A DNA stretch of 64,000 nt from Lactarius indigo (lineage: Eukaryota > Basidiomycota > Agaricomycetes > Russulales > Russulaceae), in NCBI GenBank assembly GCA_025766275.1, contig JAFKAC010000030.1, forward strand, positions 1 to 64,000. Reading direction: 5' to 3'. This document shows, one piece after another, positions 48,502 to 58,949 of this stretch (the first letter of the stretch is position 1; each line of letters starts with the position of its first letter). Below the pieces are notes generated by a model, which was not told the origin of the DNA, searched no databases, and worked only from the letters and a program-made list of their open reading frames with translations. A program made the translations under genes and the position numbers.

Positions 48502-51135
48502 TCATGGATCGCGCGATTTGCCGAGGGGATCAACGGCACTCCCTTCTTTGCGCAAACCAGGTTTCTGGTTCCCACTGCCCTCGACAACAGCACCTATATA
48601 AGATGCAGACGCCGGGCCTGAAGAAACGCTAGAAGTATCAGTGACCATTGCCGGGCGACGGGATCCTGGGAAAGACAGTGAGAGGTAGGATCGGGACAAT
48701 GGCCAGAGTAAAGACATCGGCGTACCTGTACGACGTATACTGTCGAGAACTGGATTAGAAATAGTTGAAGGTGGGAGATTTTGTGGGCCGGAAGGCGCTA
48801 GGGGGTCTACGTTGTCCTGGAGGGCAAGTGAAGTGGATGGGGATGGGGAGGTAGAGCGGAGAGGAGAGCGGGATGTCGAAGTTGCGGAAGTAGGGTGGGA
48901 TACTATCATATCAGAAGTAATGAATCCATCGGCGGTCGTTGGATCTGGCGAGGTTAAAGGGACGGAGAGGCCTTCGGTGGTCGCCTGATGAGTGGTCTGG
49001 GGGTTGGAGTTATCGAGTGATGGTACATCTGTAACGCTTTCGTTGGCACGAGACAGGGTGGGCACGGACAAGGACAAGGACAAGGACGGCACTTCGGGAC
49101 TGACAATGGAAGCAGGGACTGGCAACGCGACGCGAGTAAACGGTGGGCAGGTAGAGACATTGTAGATATGAGGTGTCGAGTCCGTATGATGGCTAGCGGT
49201 GTTACACAATGGGTATGATGACGGGTCCAACAGATCCGCGCCAATCAGGGCCGAACCAGTCTCTTGATGTAGTGCGACGTAGACATTCCGAATCGGTCTG
49301 AGGACAAGCCGCGCCACCAGCCGACTATCGTCACTCCGCGCTTGGTTCCAGAGAGCACAGAACTCGCGCTGCAGCTCAGGGAATGTATTTTGCACATTGA
49401 ATTTCGACGCTGCTTCCAGAATATCTGAGAACTCGTTGTCAGGCCAGCGCCAGTCCCATAAATGGAGAAATTGCTGGCGAGTAATGTGAATTAAAATGGC
49501 GAGTGACAGGCTGTCACCGTGTGCGGCGTACTCTCGCAGGATGTGTTCTTGGACGCCCAGTTCATCACATGCGAGGATAAACCAAGAGTCATCGCGCCGC
49601 TGCGCCGTTGCGACAGTCCTGCAGACGGAAACCACCAAATCAGTATTATTCCGCCTGTAATCGCCCCATCCACCCATAATCTGCACAATTTCAGCGGTCA
49701 TAGGACTAGAATATCGATATCTGAACCAAATCTTGTCGAAGACACCAGATACCCCGGGAATATGTGCTGGATCGAAGGCCTTCGTGCAGATGATAGCCCT
49801 CCGGTCTTTGACAGGGTCAGGTAGCAAATCGGATGAGAAAGTAACATCTAATAACCCCGTTAGTGCCGTCGAAAACTTTTCCCTTTGCTCTTCAGTGAGA
49901 CCGGGCAGAGGATCATCAATGACTTTGGAGTTGCGGAAGCCAGGCAAGCCGGAAAAGAAGCGCTCCAGTTCGTGATCTTCGTCCAAACTGTCAAACGTCC
50001 AAAGAAATGCGCGAGTGACAATCTCTGTTGACGATTTCAGAGCAGTTTCCTCAGCTGTCTTGAGCATCCCTTGCAAGAGCATTTTGTGATAACTAGTCTT
50101 CCGACCTCTAAAGCGAAGGCAGGCATCGTAATGAAAGTAAACCGACCAAGTGAACCACTGAAGGACCCGAAATATGACAAATAATATCCCAGCTACCATG
50201 TGCCACGCCGGCAATGAGAGTGGGGTGTGATATGGGCTGTCATGACGAAAGACCGGGACGAACGTGATGCACCCGTACAGAGCAGTGCATGCGCCGATCC
50301 ATGATACCACTGACTTGAAAATTGTCAGATTAACATTCCACAGGAATACAGAGATGCCGGCAAAAAACAGGAACAGGGAAACATGAAGCAGCGTCGGCAG
50401 TGCTTCAACCACCCACGGAACAAGAAATTTATCGACACCTTCGAAAAAGAATGCGCGGATCTGAGCTCGCTTGTGCGGGCTATAACGTGGCTGAGTGACC
50501 TTGAGATATCGTCGTGCCCACTGTTGAAGTAATGTTGCGAGTAGAGCGCAACTAATACTGATGACCAAGCTCAAGAACAAGAGTGCGTTCACCCAAACCG
50601 CATAGTTTGGTGGAGTAAACGCGGGCGGAGAAGCAGGGAGAGAGCCCCCTATGTCAGATCGATTTGGTTCGGCGAGAGTCTGATAGATATTCGCGAGGTA
50701 GAAGTTGGAGGTGTCTTGGGGGTTCGGTCGAATGTCCTGAACGGACACTGAGATCAACGATGCAACAGCAGCAGAGAATAAACCGGTCTATGGGAGGTGA
50801 GTCTGTGAAGTATTGTAGAGAATAGGAAGACGATGACACACAAAGATGAGAATACCATCGGCGTCCGCTTTCCATCCTTCGACCATCTTCTTGTCTTCTT
50901 CTGTCGCCATTTCGAGATACATGGAGAAAATAGGCCCCGAACCATCAACGAAGTTAGACGTTGCCCGTGGTTCCTGAATCGGTGCCGACTGGGGTGGATA
51001 CGGGTGGTCGCCTGCGGGGTGGTAGTGGCGTGTGAGAACACCAGCAGCGATGATAAGGACAAGTGGGAGCAAGTTACCTCTGCCCGGGCCTATATCTACC
51101 CCGGTCACGTTTACACCTTCGAGAGCTCGAGACAT
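48502..51135 (-). CDS. DUF6535 family membrane protein, copy G (837 aa, shortened tail)
   Basis: Exons 51135-51078, 51011-50842 and 50787-48502 join in frame. It starts MSRALEGVNVTGVDIGPGR. All core blocks are present: FVDGSGPIFSMYLEMATEED, SVSVQDIRPNPQDTSNFYLA, ALPTLLHVSLFLFFAGISVF, WTFDSLDEDHELERFFSGLP, HGDSLSLAILIHITRQQF and SSYPLCNTASHH. The tail is close to F until KPGLRKEGSAVDPL, then an indel moves the frame and it ends GKSRDP, about 50 residues short and without the YDIV motif. The core is uninterrupted, so it may be functional if the terminal motif is dispensable; otherwise it is an early pseudogene. Confidence 0.85.
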
Positions 51136-51354
51136 TGAAGAGTATGGAGAGTAAAGCCTGGGGGGTGGAACACGTTGAGAGTGACTCAGGCTGCTCTTCG
51201 CCTATTCAGTACTGTAAGCCGCCATGAGGCACCATGAGGTGACGGGAACAGCCGAACTGCAGGCGCTCGATGACTCAACGGTTTGTCATTGCGAACTCAG
51301 GTCGTTTTTGCGCTGCGATGTTGATGTGAAGACCTCTGAGAGACTCCAGGCCCC

Positions 51355-51475
51355 TGAATCAAATCGTTCTCAAAGCGCAAAACAACGACGAGGCGATCGC
51401 ATCGTATGTCCTCGGACGGTTTCGCAACGTTTATGTCACTCCACATCAAAATACTGGTTCTGCACCAACCAAGGG
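51355..51475 (+). pseudogene. DUF6535 fragment on the plus strand, copy H
   Basis: About 120 bases read NQIVLKAQNNDEAIASYVLG and then RFRNVYVTPHQNTGSAP, matching NQIVLRAQNDND and RNVYVALHHNT of copy B. It is the only DUF6535 sequence on the plus strand. No core sequence precedes it, and mobile-element DNA follows within a few bases. Confidence 0.75.
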
Positions 51476-52182
51476 GGGGCCGGAATTCTTAAAATTGCAC
51501 GGGGTTGGTAAATTTTTTTAAGGGGTTGGGCCGTACCCCCCCGTGTGCAGGTCGTCCGGCCCGCCACTTGGAGGGTATCTGGGGGTCCACGAAGAGCAAG
51601 TACACTTGCGCAGCGAGAGCCCTGTTGAGCTGGAAATGCGAGTCGAAGTCTAGGATTGTCGTACGGCTGTCCCAAATTTCTAAAGGTGTCGACAAGGCAC
51701 TCCAAACGAGCGTTCTTCTCTGAGTGTGTAGTCGCCCTCTCCTTCACCCATTTCTTGACATTAGGACGGGAGGGGAGATCTTCAGTACGTGCAAGTGTGC
51801 AGCTGTTACGCGCAGTAAGGCGTATCGTTCGGATTCGAGTCGGAGATCGAATCGGAATTCGGATAATGCCGACAATCGGACGGCGGAGCAATGATGCACA
51901 AGACGAGAGGGAATCGCGAGTCAACGACGAGCGATCGTTCGGGTTCGTGAAGCCAAAGATGTTTATACGAGAGTGTTACTGCAGTTGAATACAGTAAGTC
52001 AAGCTTGAGCTCTTGGTACATGATAGTCAGTCCTTAAGTACTACTGGTACGAGTCATATAGAAGCTACGAGAACGTCCTTCGAAGCATACAGAAAGTGTG
52101 AGTCAACAAGTTGGAAGGACGTTTAGAAGTATGGAGAACAATCGAGAAGAAACGAGAGGTAAAAGTACGTGGCGTAACATCA
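51476..52182 (-). mobile_element. Probable 3' LTR start and flanking sequence of a Ty3/gypsy remnant
   Basis: Reading the minus strand, a polypurine tract AAAGGAGGGGG (about 52193-52183) is followed at 52182 by TGATGTTACGCCACG, the arrangement expected at a PPT/LTR boundary. A TATAAACATC box lies near 51967. The far end of the LTR is unclear, since no second LTR is in the window. The portion 51480-51720 also resembles the X relics (TILDFDSHFQLNRALAAQVY then LLFVDPQ), so the LTR may end before about 51.73 kb. Confidence 0.45.
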
Positions 52183-52221
52183 CCCCCTCCTTTAGGCACG
52201 TTGATTGGTTCGTCGAATAAG

Positions 52222-53322
52222 TCAATCTTCGCAGGCTTGCATCCGGCGGCGAACGGCATCGGTGGGGTCTTCACTAAAGGGGCGCGAGTGGCACGGTTTG
52301 GAGAAGAGACGATGAGTGCGGGGTACTTTGCACTCGTCTTGACATTTGCAATGGGGTTGATGGCATTTGGCATCGGCATGGCCATACCGCTTACAGAGGG
52401 TACACTGAACGAACATAGTGCAATCTTCAGTGTTATGGGTAGTATGCTGGCACCAACGACAAAGTAGTTCGGCATGTTGCTCTTCAATTTGCTGGAAGTG
52501 TTCTTGAACTTGTTGTCGGGTTTCGTCATTTGGTACCCACATGAGGTGGTCGCCTTCGTTCTGGATGACTTGCTGAAGACGATGGTAGATGTTGTTCTGA
52601 CTGAGCCGTCTTACTGAGTCCTTGATTTCTCCCATTGTCCCGGCGATCTCTACTCTAAGTTTGTCCAAGATGTCGTGTTGGCTTTGAAGGTCCTCCGTCA
52701 TGGTTTGGAAGCGTTGTACCTCGGCTTGCATGCGCCAGTCATCCATGATGTGCAGCGCGCGGTCTACGTCGGTGCGCATCGTCATATCTGGATCGAAAAC
52801 GCGGATTTGATAAGGCTTGAGTGCTGGATACCCTCGGTTATTGTCAGCTGCCCTCAAGGATTCTTCGTAGACGTTCTGGTTACATCCCATGGTGCCGCAG
52901 ATGGTGGGGTAAGGAGCGAACCGTTGATACTTGATGTATTTGGCGCGTATTGGATGACGAGTACTGGCGGATATGTTGAAATCATAGAAGCGTTTACTGG
53001 ATGGATGGTTAAAGTGCCAGTCGTCGCCCGGGTGATCGTTGGGAATGAGGGATCGAGGAGGAGATTGGAGGGGTGAAATGGATGGGAGTTCTCCCGCCAG
53101 CTGAGCGTTGATCCACTCTTCTCGGTGGATTTCTTCGATGGTGGGCGGAGGTGGCGCGATGTAATCGGTGAAAAGATTGGGGTGAAGGATTTGTTGTAAC
53201 GTAGGAATGTCCCCCTCATCATGCGTTCCAGTGCGAACGGCGATCCACAGCTGTGCGATGGCAGCTGCTTCTTGGACAATGTGACTGTAGTTGGAGAAGA
53301 GTTGAGACGGGTGAGAGGACAT
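52222..53322 (-). CDS. Retroelement ORF with two CCHC zinc knuckles (gag-like), 366 aa
   Basis: An uninterrupted ORF starting MSSHPSQLFSNYSHIVQEAA. It has a long helical body and near the C-terminus two perfect CX2CX4HX4C knuckles: CRWCQHTTHNTEDC (288-301) and CTLCKRYGHADAKC (307-320), followed by a further Cys/His cluster. Such knuckles bind nucleic acid in retroelement Gag proteins. Its position is odd: it begins 28 nt after the stop of the integrase-chromodomain reading frame and lies just before the PPT, i.e. downstream of pol, where gag is not expected. It is intact while pol is broken. It might be a displaced gag, an extra third ORF, or a captured gene. Confidence 0.7.
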   Translation of the reverse strand: MSSHPSQLFSNYSHIVQEAAAIAQLWIAVRTGTHDEGDIPTLQQILHPNLFTDYIAPPPPTIEEIHREEWINAQLAGELPSISPLQSPPRSLIPNDHPGDDWHFNHPSSKRFYDFNISASTRHPIRAKYIKYQRFAPYPTICGTMGCNQNVYEESLRAADNNRGYPALKPYQIRVFDPDMTMRTDVDRALHIMDDWRMQAEVQRFQTMTEDLQSQHDILDKLRVEIAGTMGEIKDSVRRLSQNNIYHRLQQVIQNEGDHLMWVPNDETRQQVQEHFQQIEEQHAELLCRWCQHTTHNTEDCTMFVQCTLCKRYGHADAKCHQPHCKCQDECKVPRTHRLFSKPCHSRPFSEDPTDAVRRRMQACED

Positions 53323-53350
53323 TGTTGGGAGAAGTGTTGGTCTACTCTCT

Positions 53351-53790
53351 TCAGTTCGTCTTGGTATTTATGCGTTTCTGGAGGTAGAACTGTTTAACAA
53401 GGTCGTCAGCATGCATATCCTCCTTCCTGACCCACTCGTTCTCTGACGATGGAAATCCCTTCCATTTGATCAGGTATTCCAGTTTTTGCCCTTTATGTCA
53501 TCGCACATCTAGGATGGCTTCGACTTCCTGCTCTTCTTCACCATCGATTAGGTCAGGTGGTGGTGGTGTGAATGCGGGTCCGTATGCTTCTGTCTCACGG
53601 AACGGGAAAAGAAGGTCCACATGGAAGACATCGTGTATCCTCATGGTTTCTGGAAGTCATAATTTGTATGCCACTGGTGATACCTTCTGCATGATTGTGA
53701 AGGGGCCGTATCGCTTCGGTGACAGTTTCTTTGAGGGTGCTGTCACTTTGAGATTACGCCCATCCAACCATCAGCAAATTCCCGTGAAAG
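53351..53790 (-). pseudogene. Ty3/gypsy pol remnant: integrase C-terminus and chromodomain
   Basis: The minus strand reads WLDGRNLKVTAPSKKLSPKR, then YGPFTIMQKVSPVAYKL, a stop, LPETMRIHDVFHVDLLFPFR, an acidic linker, VEAILDVR, a stop, then KGQKLEYLIKWKGFPSSENE and WVRKEDMHADDLVKQFYLQK. This is the standard end of a chromovirus pol: integrase tail (the RIHDVFHV motif) and chromodomain with the conserved YLIKWKG. Two in-frame stops and loss of everything before WLDG show it is dead and 5' truncated. Confidence 0.88.
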
Positions 53791-54188
53791 TTATGACGCA
53801 ATATAACGGATCACGGTTATTGTCACGGTTTCGTCGAAAATATAATTACTAATCTATGAGTGTAACATCTGTAATACCTATATGTCATCAATATATTGCT
53901 TTGTGGTTTTCATAACATTTGTACTGCCGTTATACCAAGATTTTACTTGTTATACTGTGGTCACAATGCCTTTATAACGGAATATAATTTTTGACCCATT
54001 TGGGCTGGCGCATTGGGTCATCTCTGCGTGGCTAGCTGCCATATTGGACATCGGACCCCCGACGTTGCACCTCCTTTTTTGCCTTACAAATGGCTGCTGC
54101 GACTGCTGGGCCCCACTCGGTCGTTACTCATTGTATTGTACCAGTCATGGGGAACGTAGCTATTCATATTTGAGTCGTCCATTTACAA
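53791..54188. other. AT-rich junction between retroelement remnant and Plavaka gene
   Basis: AT-rich, non-coding. It must contain the 3' end of the DNA transposon. I could not identify the terminal inverted repeat by eye. Confidence 0.4.
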
Positions 54189-57100
54189 TCAATGTCCAAT
54201 ACCGAAGTCAACATCTGAGCCCTGATCTGAGCCGTCGCCGTTACTCTCAGTGCTGGAAATATCATCGTCGCCGCCTTCGCCGTCATCCTCAAAAACTCCA
54301 GTGTGCCCCATTGCTACTGCGTTTTCGTATTGAATGAGTACCCTATCACTGTCTGACGCTATAAGTTCATTGGCCTCATGAGGGAAATCAGGTGGATTGA
54401 GATGCCCGATGCCCCAACCGAGAAAGCGCATCATCATATCTCTGTCCACGAACCTAAGTGTGTAACTCAGTAACATACAGTCTCAAAACCTCAGAGAACT
54501 GACCTCGAGACATAATAATTGACCCAATCGCCCGACCACGAATCCCACATTTGAGAAGGAGCAAGTAGGCATGTTGTCTTCCCCTCAGTAAAAGCTGGTA
54601 TTAGGTGGCACGCCCGTACAACGCAAGCCGGGTTAAGGAAGCCAAATGCGCCAGACGCATCGTGCTCTGGGACCCAGCCAATACGGTCCAGCCTACGAGT
54701 GGCGGGACCTCCCTTCCAGTCTGGGTCAAGCCCAAACCACCGTACAAAGAAGAAGTCGATCCGTTCCGATTGGTTCCCGAAGTGGCCACCAAAGTAGACA
54801 TTTGCATGGTAAATGCCTAAGACCCGTGCATACCAGAATGGGTGCTGAGTTGGGGTGTCGTCACAGGCCTTCAGCATGACATCGCATCGTCCAGTGTTGC
54901 AGTTAATCACGTCGAAGTCTCGCCTTATGTCATATGTCGTGTAATTAATTCTGGCTGTTGCGTGTGAGTAAATCGTGTTATATTGTATATGTATGTCAGC
55001 AAGTTCCGCATTTGAGTACTCGGGTTCATCGCTGACGCTGACTTGCTGGAGATGACGGGCAAGCAAATGGCGTAATAATTTGTGCACAAAATCCTGTCAG
55101 TCACATGGTTAGACATGATATATTTTCTGCGTGTTGGTACATACCTTGAAAGCAGGTTCAGTGGCATTTTTGGGGTCCTTGAGAAAAGCGGGGAGATAAA
55201 TCATATTAGACTGATCTTGAGCGATGTGATACCGCTTGCCAAAATTCTCCTTAGTGCCAATAGTGTCGCCTGCGGTGTCGCTCAGCCCAGCTGCTGTTGT
55301 ATCACTCCCGGCATTGGCCAACTCGGCGTGCATTCGCTCATGAACTGCCTCAAGGGTGTCCATAGTCACCAGCTGATCAATAAATCGTTGCTTGTTCGTG
55401 TGTGCGTAGCGCCTCTTGACTGTGCGATGCTCGAGCTCACCCTGTTTATCGCAAAGTTAGAACTGTTCATATGGGTCACACACAAACACACAATTTGGGT
55501 GCTATAGGAGTCTGTCGTACCAAACATCTTGATCGTCTTGACATAGTCCCCAAGAGAGTGTAGTTTGAACGTAGTCAAATTGAATGTTTTCGGTCGCTTG
55601 CCACCAGCGCTGGCAGAGGAGGTTGATTGACAGGACACCTTGTCAGTTGCCCTGCGTCTTGCATTGTACTCACGATTGGTCTCGATGGTATCAAAGGATG
55701 GGCAGGTAACTCCAGCGAAGTGGCGAAGTAACTTGGCAAAGACGATGGTAACATTATCGAGTATATTGAGTGTAGTTTCCGAGTGAAGGCGTAGTTTGGC
55801 AAGCGAATGCCAGTACGACGCGACAAATAATAATTCGGCAGTGGTCTTGTCATGCGTGGTGGGTAGTAGTCCTTCAAAGCATGGGATGCAGCACTGATAA
55901 GAGTAATTAAGTCGCCGAATATACGAACAGATAAAGCAGATTCACCTGAAGAATGTCCTCAAAATCTCGGGCAGCAAGCTTCTTTAAGTCCGCGACATTG
56001 TGAGTAAAACGACGGATCGTCGAGCGACCAAACAGCACAATTTCTCGAAAGCTCATATAACAGTGAGGGTCAGGTAGTGCAACACGAGAATTTGCGTACA
56101 TACCGAGAATTGAACTCCTGGACTTGCTTCGCGCCAAGAGAATGGAGGATCCGTATAAGATGGGTGAGGAGGGCCTTCCATACTCCGAGCTCGAACTCAT
56201 GCAAGATGTCAACGACAAGGGTGAGGAAGATGTCAAAATTGAAGTCCTTGAGGGAGTGCGAAAATGTGTTCTGGTGTTGAAATGAGCTCATAATACCCTG
56301 CATCCGGAATCAACTAACTTACGAGGGTTGGAACAAGAGAGTCCCCCTTGAGGAGGCGCTCAACGCCAGGTTCACTCTGGAGCGTGTACCCCTTTCGATA
56401 GATGTTGTCGCGTGCCTCTTCAACAATGGACCGAAAGTCGTCATTGTCACGTCGAACCTTGGAGATGCGATCAGAAGTATCACCCGTTGTCCCAAGAGCG
56501 TAGAAGTTCTCTTTTTTGATTGTGCACTGTGGACATGGACATCCCCCCATGTCACGGATTGTCGCGATCAAGACCCTATGTATTGGCGTGAATGAAGTAT
56601 GGCCTAAAGTGAAGCGACCTACTTCTCTGGGTAATCGGCTGAATATGTGAATATTCGAGGGTAAACATGACGAAGGATACCATCAGAACATGTGAGTGGT
56701 ACACCGTGCTCATACGCGTTGAGGAAATCCGGATCCAATATAAGCCTCCAGACTGAGTGGAATAGTTCGCGCCGACAATGTGTAAGGAGGGAGGGTGTTT
56801 GTGGGACACCGCAAGCTTTTAGCTCCTCAGCGAAGGAATCGGGGAGCTAAACAATATTACATTAGATCAGTATCGGAAAGTAAAACACACATACTGGAGG
56901 AATATAGCCAATAACTCGAACCGATCGCGCAGAGGGTTTGCAACGTGTATACTTTGTCTGATTCCCTATGTATGCGTAGATGGGCCATGCCTTGGCTTGT
57001 CCGAATTGTGCGAGGTGGGTAGAATCTGACCAGAACATATAGGCAACGATGACGCAAAGGCGCGACGGATCGACTTGTGAGCTAAGGAGGTCACGTTCTG

Positions 57101-58949
57101 CACTCAAGAACGCATCTGAAGTGTAGAGATCGCCCCAAACACGTTCAGAGGGAAAACCAGGATAGGGAGGTTGCCAACGTTCTTCATAGCCATGCCAGTG
57201 TACCTCTCTACTCGGTAAATCTTCCTGGACGGCTTCGACCATAGAATGGAGGAGAGATCGTGTGCGGACATTGTGAATTGGAATTTTGTGTCGTGGATAG
57301 GGGTCAGCATCGGGGTCGACCTGGTCGTGTCGTCGCATTTGTGCACGTGTGTTTGCCTCTGTACGGCGTGAAGCTATAGTTGGCTTCTTTCCTGTAGGGA
57401 CTTCGATAATGATGTTAGTACGACGCCACCCATTACCACCCCACGGCAACTGGACGTCATCTGTAATTTTCTTCTCTATTCCAAGGAAATTGACGCCTTC
57501 AAGGTCGCATGTCTTGAAGCGTTCGTCTCTCAAAGTCTTTGTCATCGATACCCGGCTTGAGGCTGACATGATACCGCCCATCCGCTTCCAGGTGTAATTG
57601 TACAAAAATGAGCTGATATTGGGGTATGGGTAGATGATGTCGGATACCTTCCTGTGTTTCCTGGGAAGTACGTCAGTATGATTGGGAACTAGTGACTCCC
57701 ATGAAATCTGGGAATCTGGTATCGCCGAAGGGTGTTGTTGGTATTCCCGTACAAGTGCAAATTGGTTTGCGATGGTGCATACTTTAGAGAGTATATGTGG
57801 GGAGGTGGGTGGTGGTGATGCAGGTCCGGAGTCTGTTGACATGGGTCCAGTGTTGTTGGCTGTAGCAACGTGATGAACAGCACACAAGAAGGATATACTC
57901 ACAGTGGCAAGAAGACTGTGGTGAGATATATCAAGGTGGCTGGAAGCAGCAACAGGGAAGTCTAGCAGAGTGAAGCAGAGATGAAGTCTGGCACACAAGC
58001 AGTGAGAACTGATGTTATTACATTGGAGAGAAGGGAGCTTACCTGGCACACAAGCAGTGAGAACTGATGTGGACCAGGAGCGTACATGGTACTCTACTTA
58101 TACACTTTCTGGTAGTGACACTGTACAAGGGTTGTAACACTAAGTCACGCAGTACAAGGAAGTATTGTTCTACAAACGGACAAAGGAGTGGACGTTCTGA
58201 GAACAAGGAAAGAAAGAATAAGGAGAGTCCAGAAGCAAATGATATCATAGTGACATCATAATAAAGATAAAGCTAAGTACGGAACAAAGGAAAGTACAAA
58301 GGCGTTATACAACGCAGAGTCCGGATGTATGATGTCATAGAAGTACAGTGATGTCATGGATGACGCAATAGTAAGTTCAGATTGTACAGATCAAACAGTA
58401 TCTAATCTACAAGTCCTGTATATCTAATCTAAAGCAGTCCATGCTGCAAGTCCGGTCCATACGAGCCGCTAAGTGCGCAAGGGTCACTTATCAACACAAC
58501 GGCTGGTGAGGTGAGCGCGCCTGGCCCCTCAGGCAGGTCGTCTCACATGCTCTCTCTTATTTTCCAGGTTGGTCGTCGGATACGCCTATCAGGAGGTGGA
58601 TCAGAGGCGTCCATTGCATCGACACCCTCTGGTATGACATCCTAGACAAAACCTAAGAACGACCCTGATGCTACAAACGATAGGTCGTGACACATACCAT
58701 TGTTGTGTGCTGGGGCGAGTCGATTGGTTCGACATGAGATGAGTGGCCACGAGAAAGAGGTTCATCTTGTATATGGCTTTGATTGTTCCTTGAGGAGCGA
58801 ATGAGCTTTGCCAAATTGTGATTGCCACGCTTCCACTGTTCTCGTGAGCGTCTGAGGGCAACCTCACAATTATTACGAAGGTGCCTTGTGAGGTTACCCT
58901 CACGTGCAAAGAACCGACCACATGCATAGCACCGGCCTGTTTCTGCCAT
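54189..58949 (-). CDS. Plavaka-type DNA transposon transposase, apparently intact
   Basis: Cut-and-paste transposase of the Plavaka group common in Agaricomycetes. It begins MAETGRCYACGRFFAREGNL, an N-terminal C2H2-like finger with following TRHLRNNC. A second exon from 58641 and a long gap lead to the main catalytic region: DIIYPYPNISSFLYNYTWKR, RRELFHSVWRLILDPDFLNA, RIFTYSADYPEK, GGCPCPQCTIKK, FDIFLTLVVDILHEFELGVW, then HSLGDYVKTIKMFGTTDSYS, GELEHRTVKRRYAHTNKQRF and a C-terminal domain with FWYARVLGIYHANVYFGGHF and RLDRIGWVPEHDASGAFGFL. The acidic end closes with a TGA at 54191-54189. Every exon junction I checked between 57.8 and 54.2 kb splices in frame with GT-AG and shows no stop. The splice between about 58.55 and 57.86 kb is not resolved. 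Copies of this kind are often active. Confidence 0.85.
57988..58070. repeat. 28-bp direct repeat
   Basis: The same 28 bases, beginning CTGGCACACAAGCAGTGAGA and ending ACTGATGT, occur at 57988-58015 and 58043-58070. They lie in the unresolved intron part of the transposase gene, so they could reflect a local duplication or an insertion footprint. Confidence 0.85.

Noticed and set aside
57988..58070. CRISPR-like direct repeats
   Set aside because: Only two units, in a eukaryotic intron-like region.
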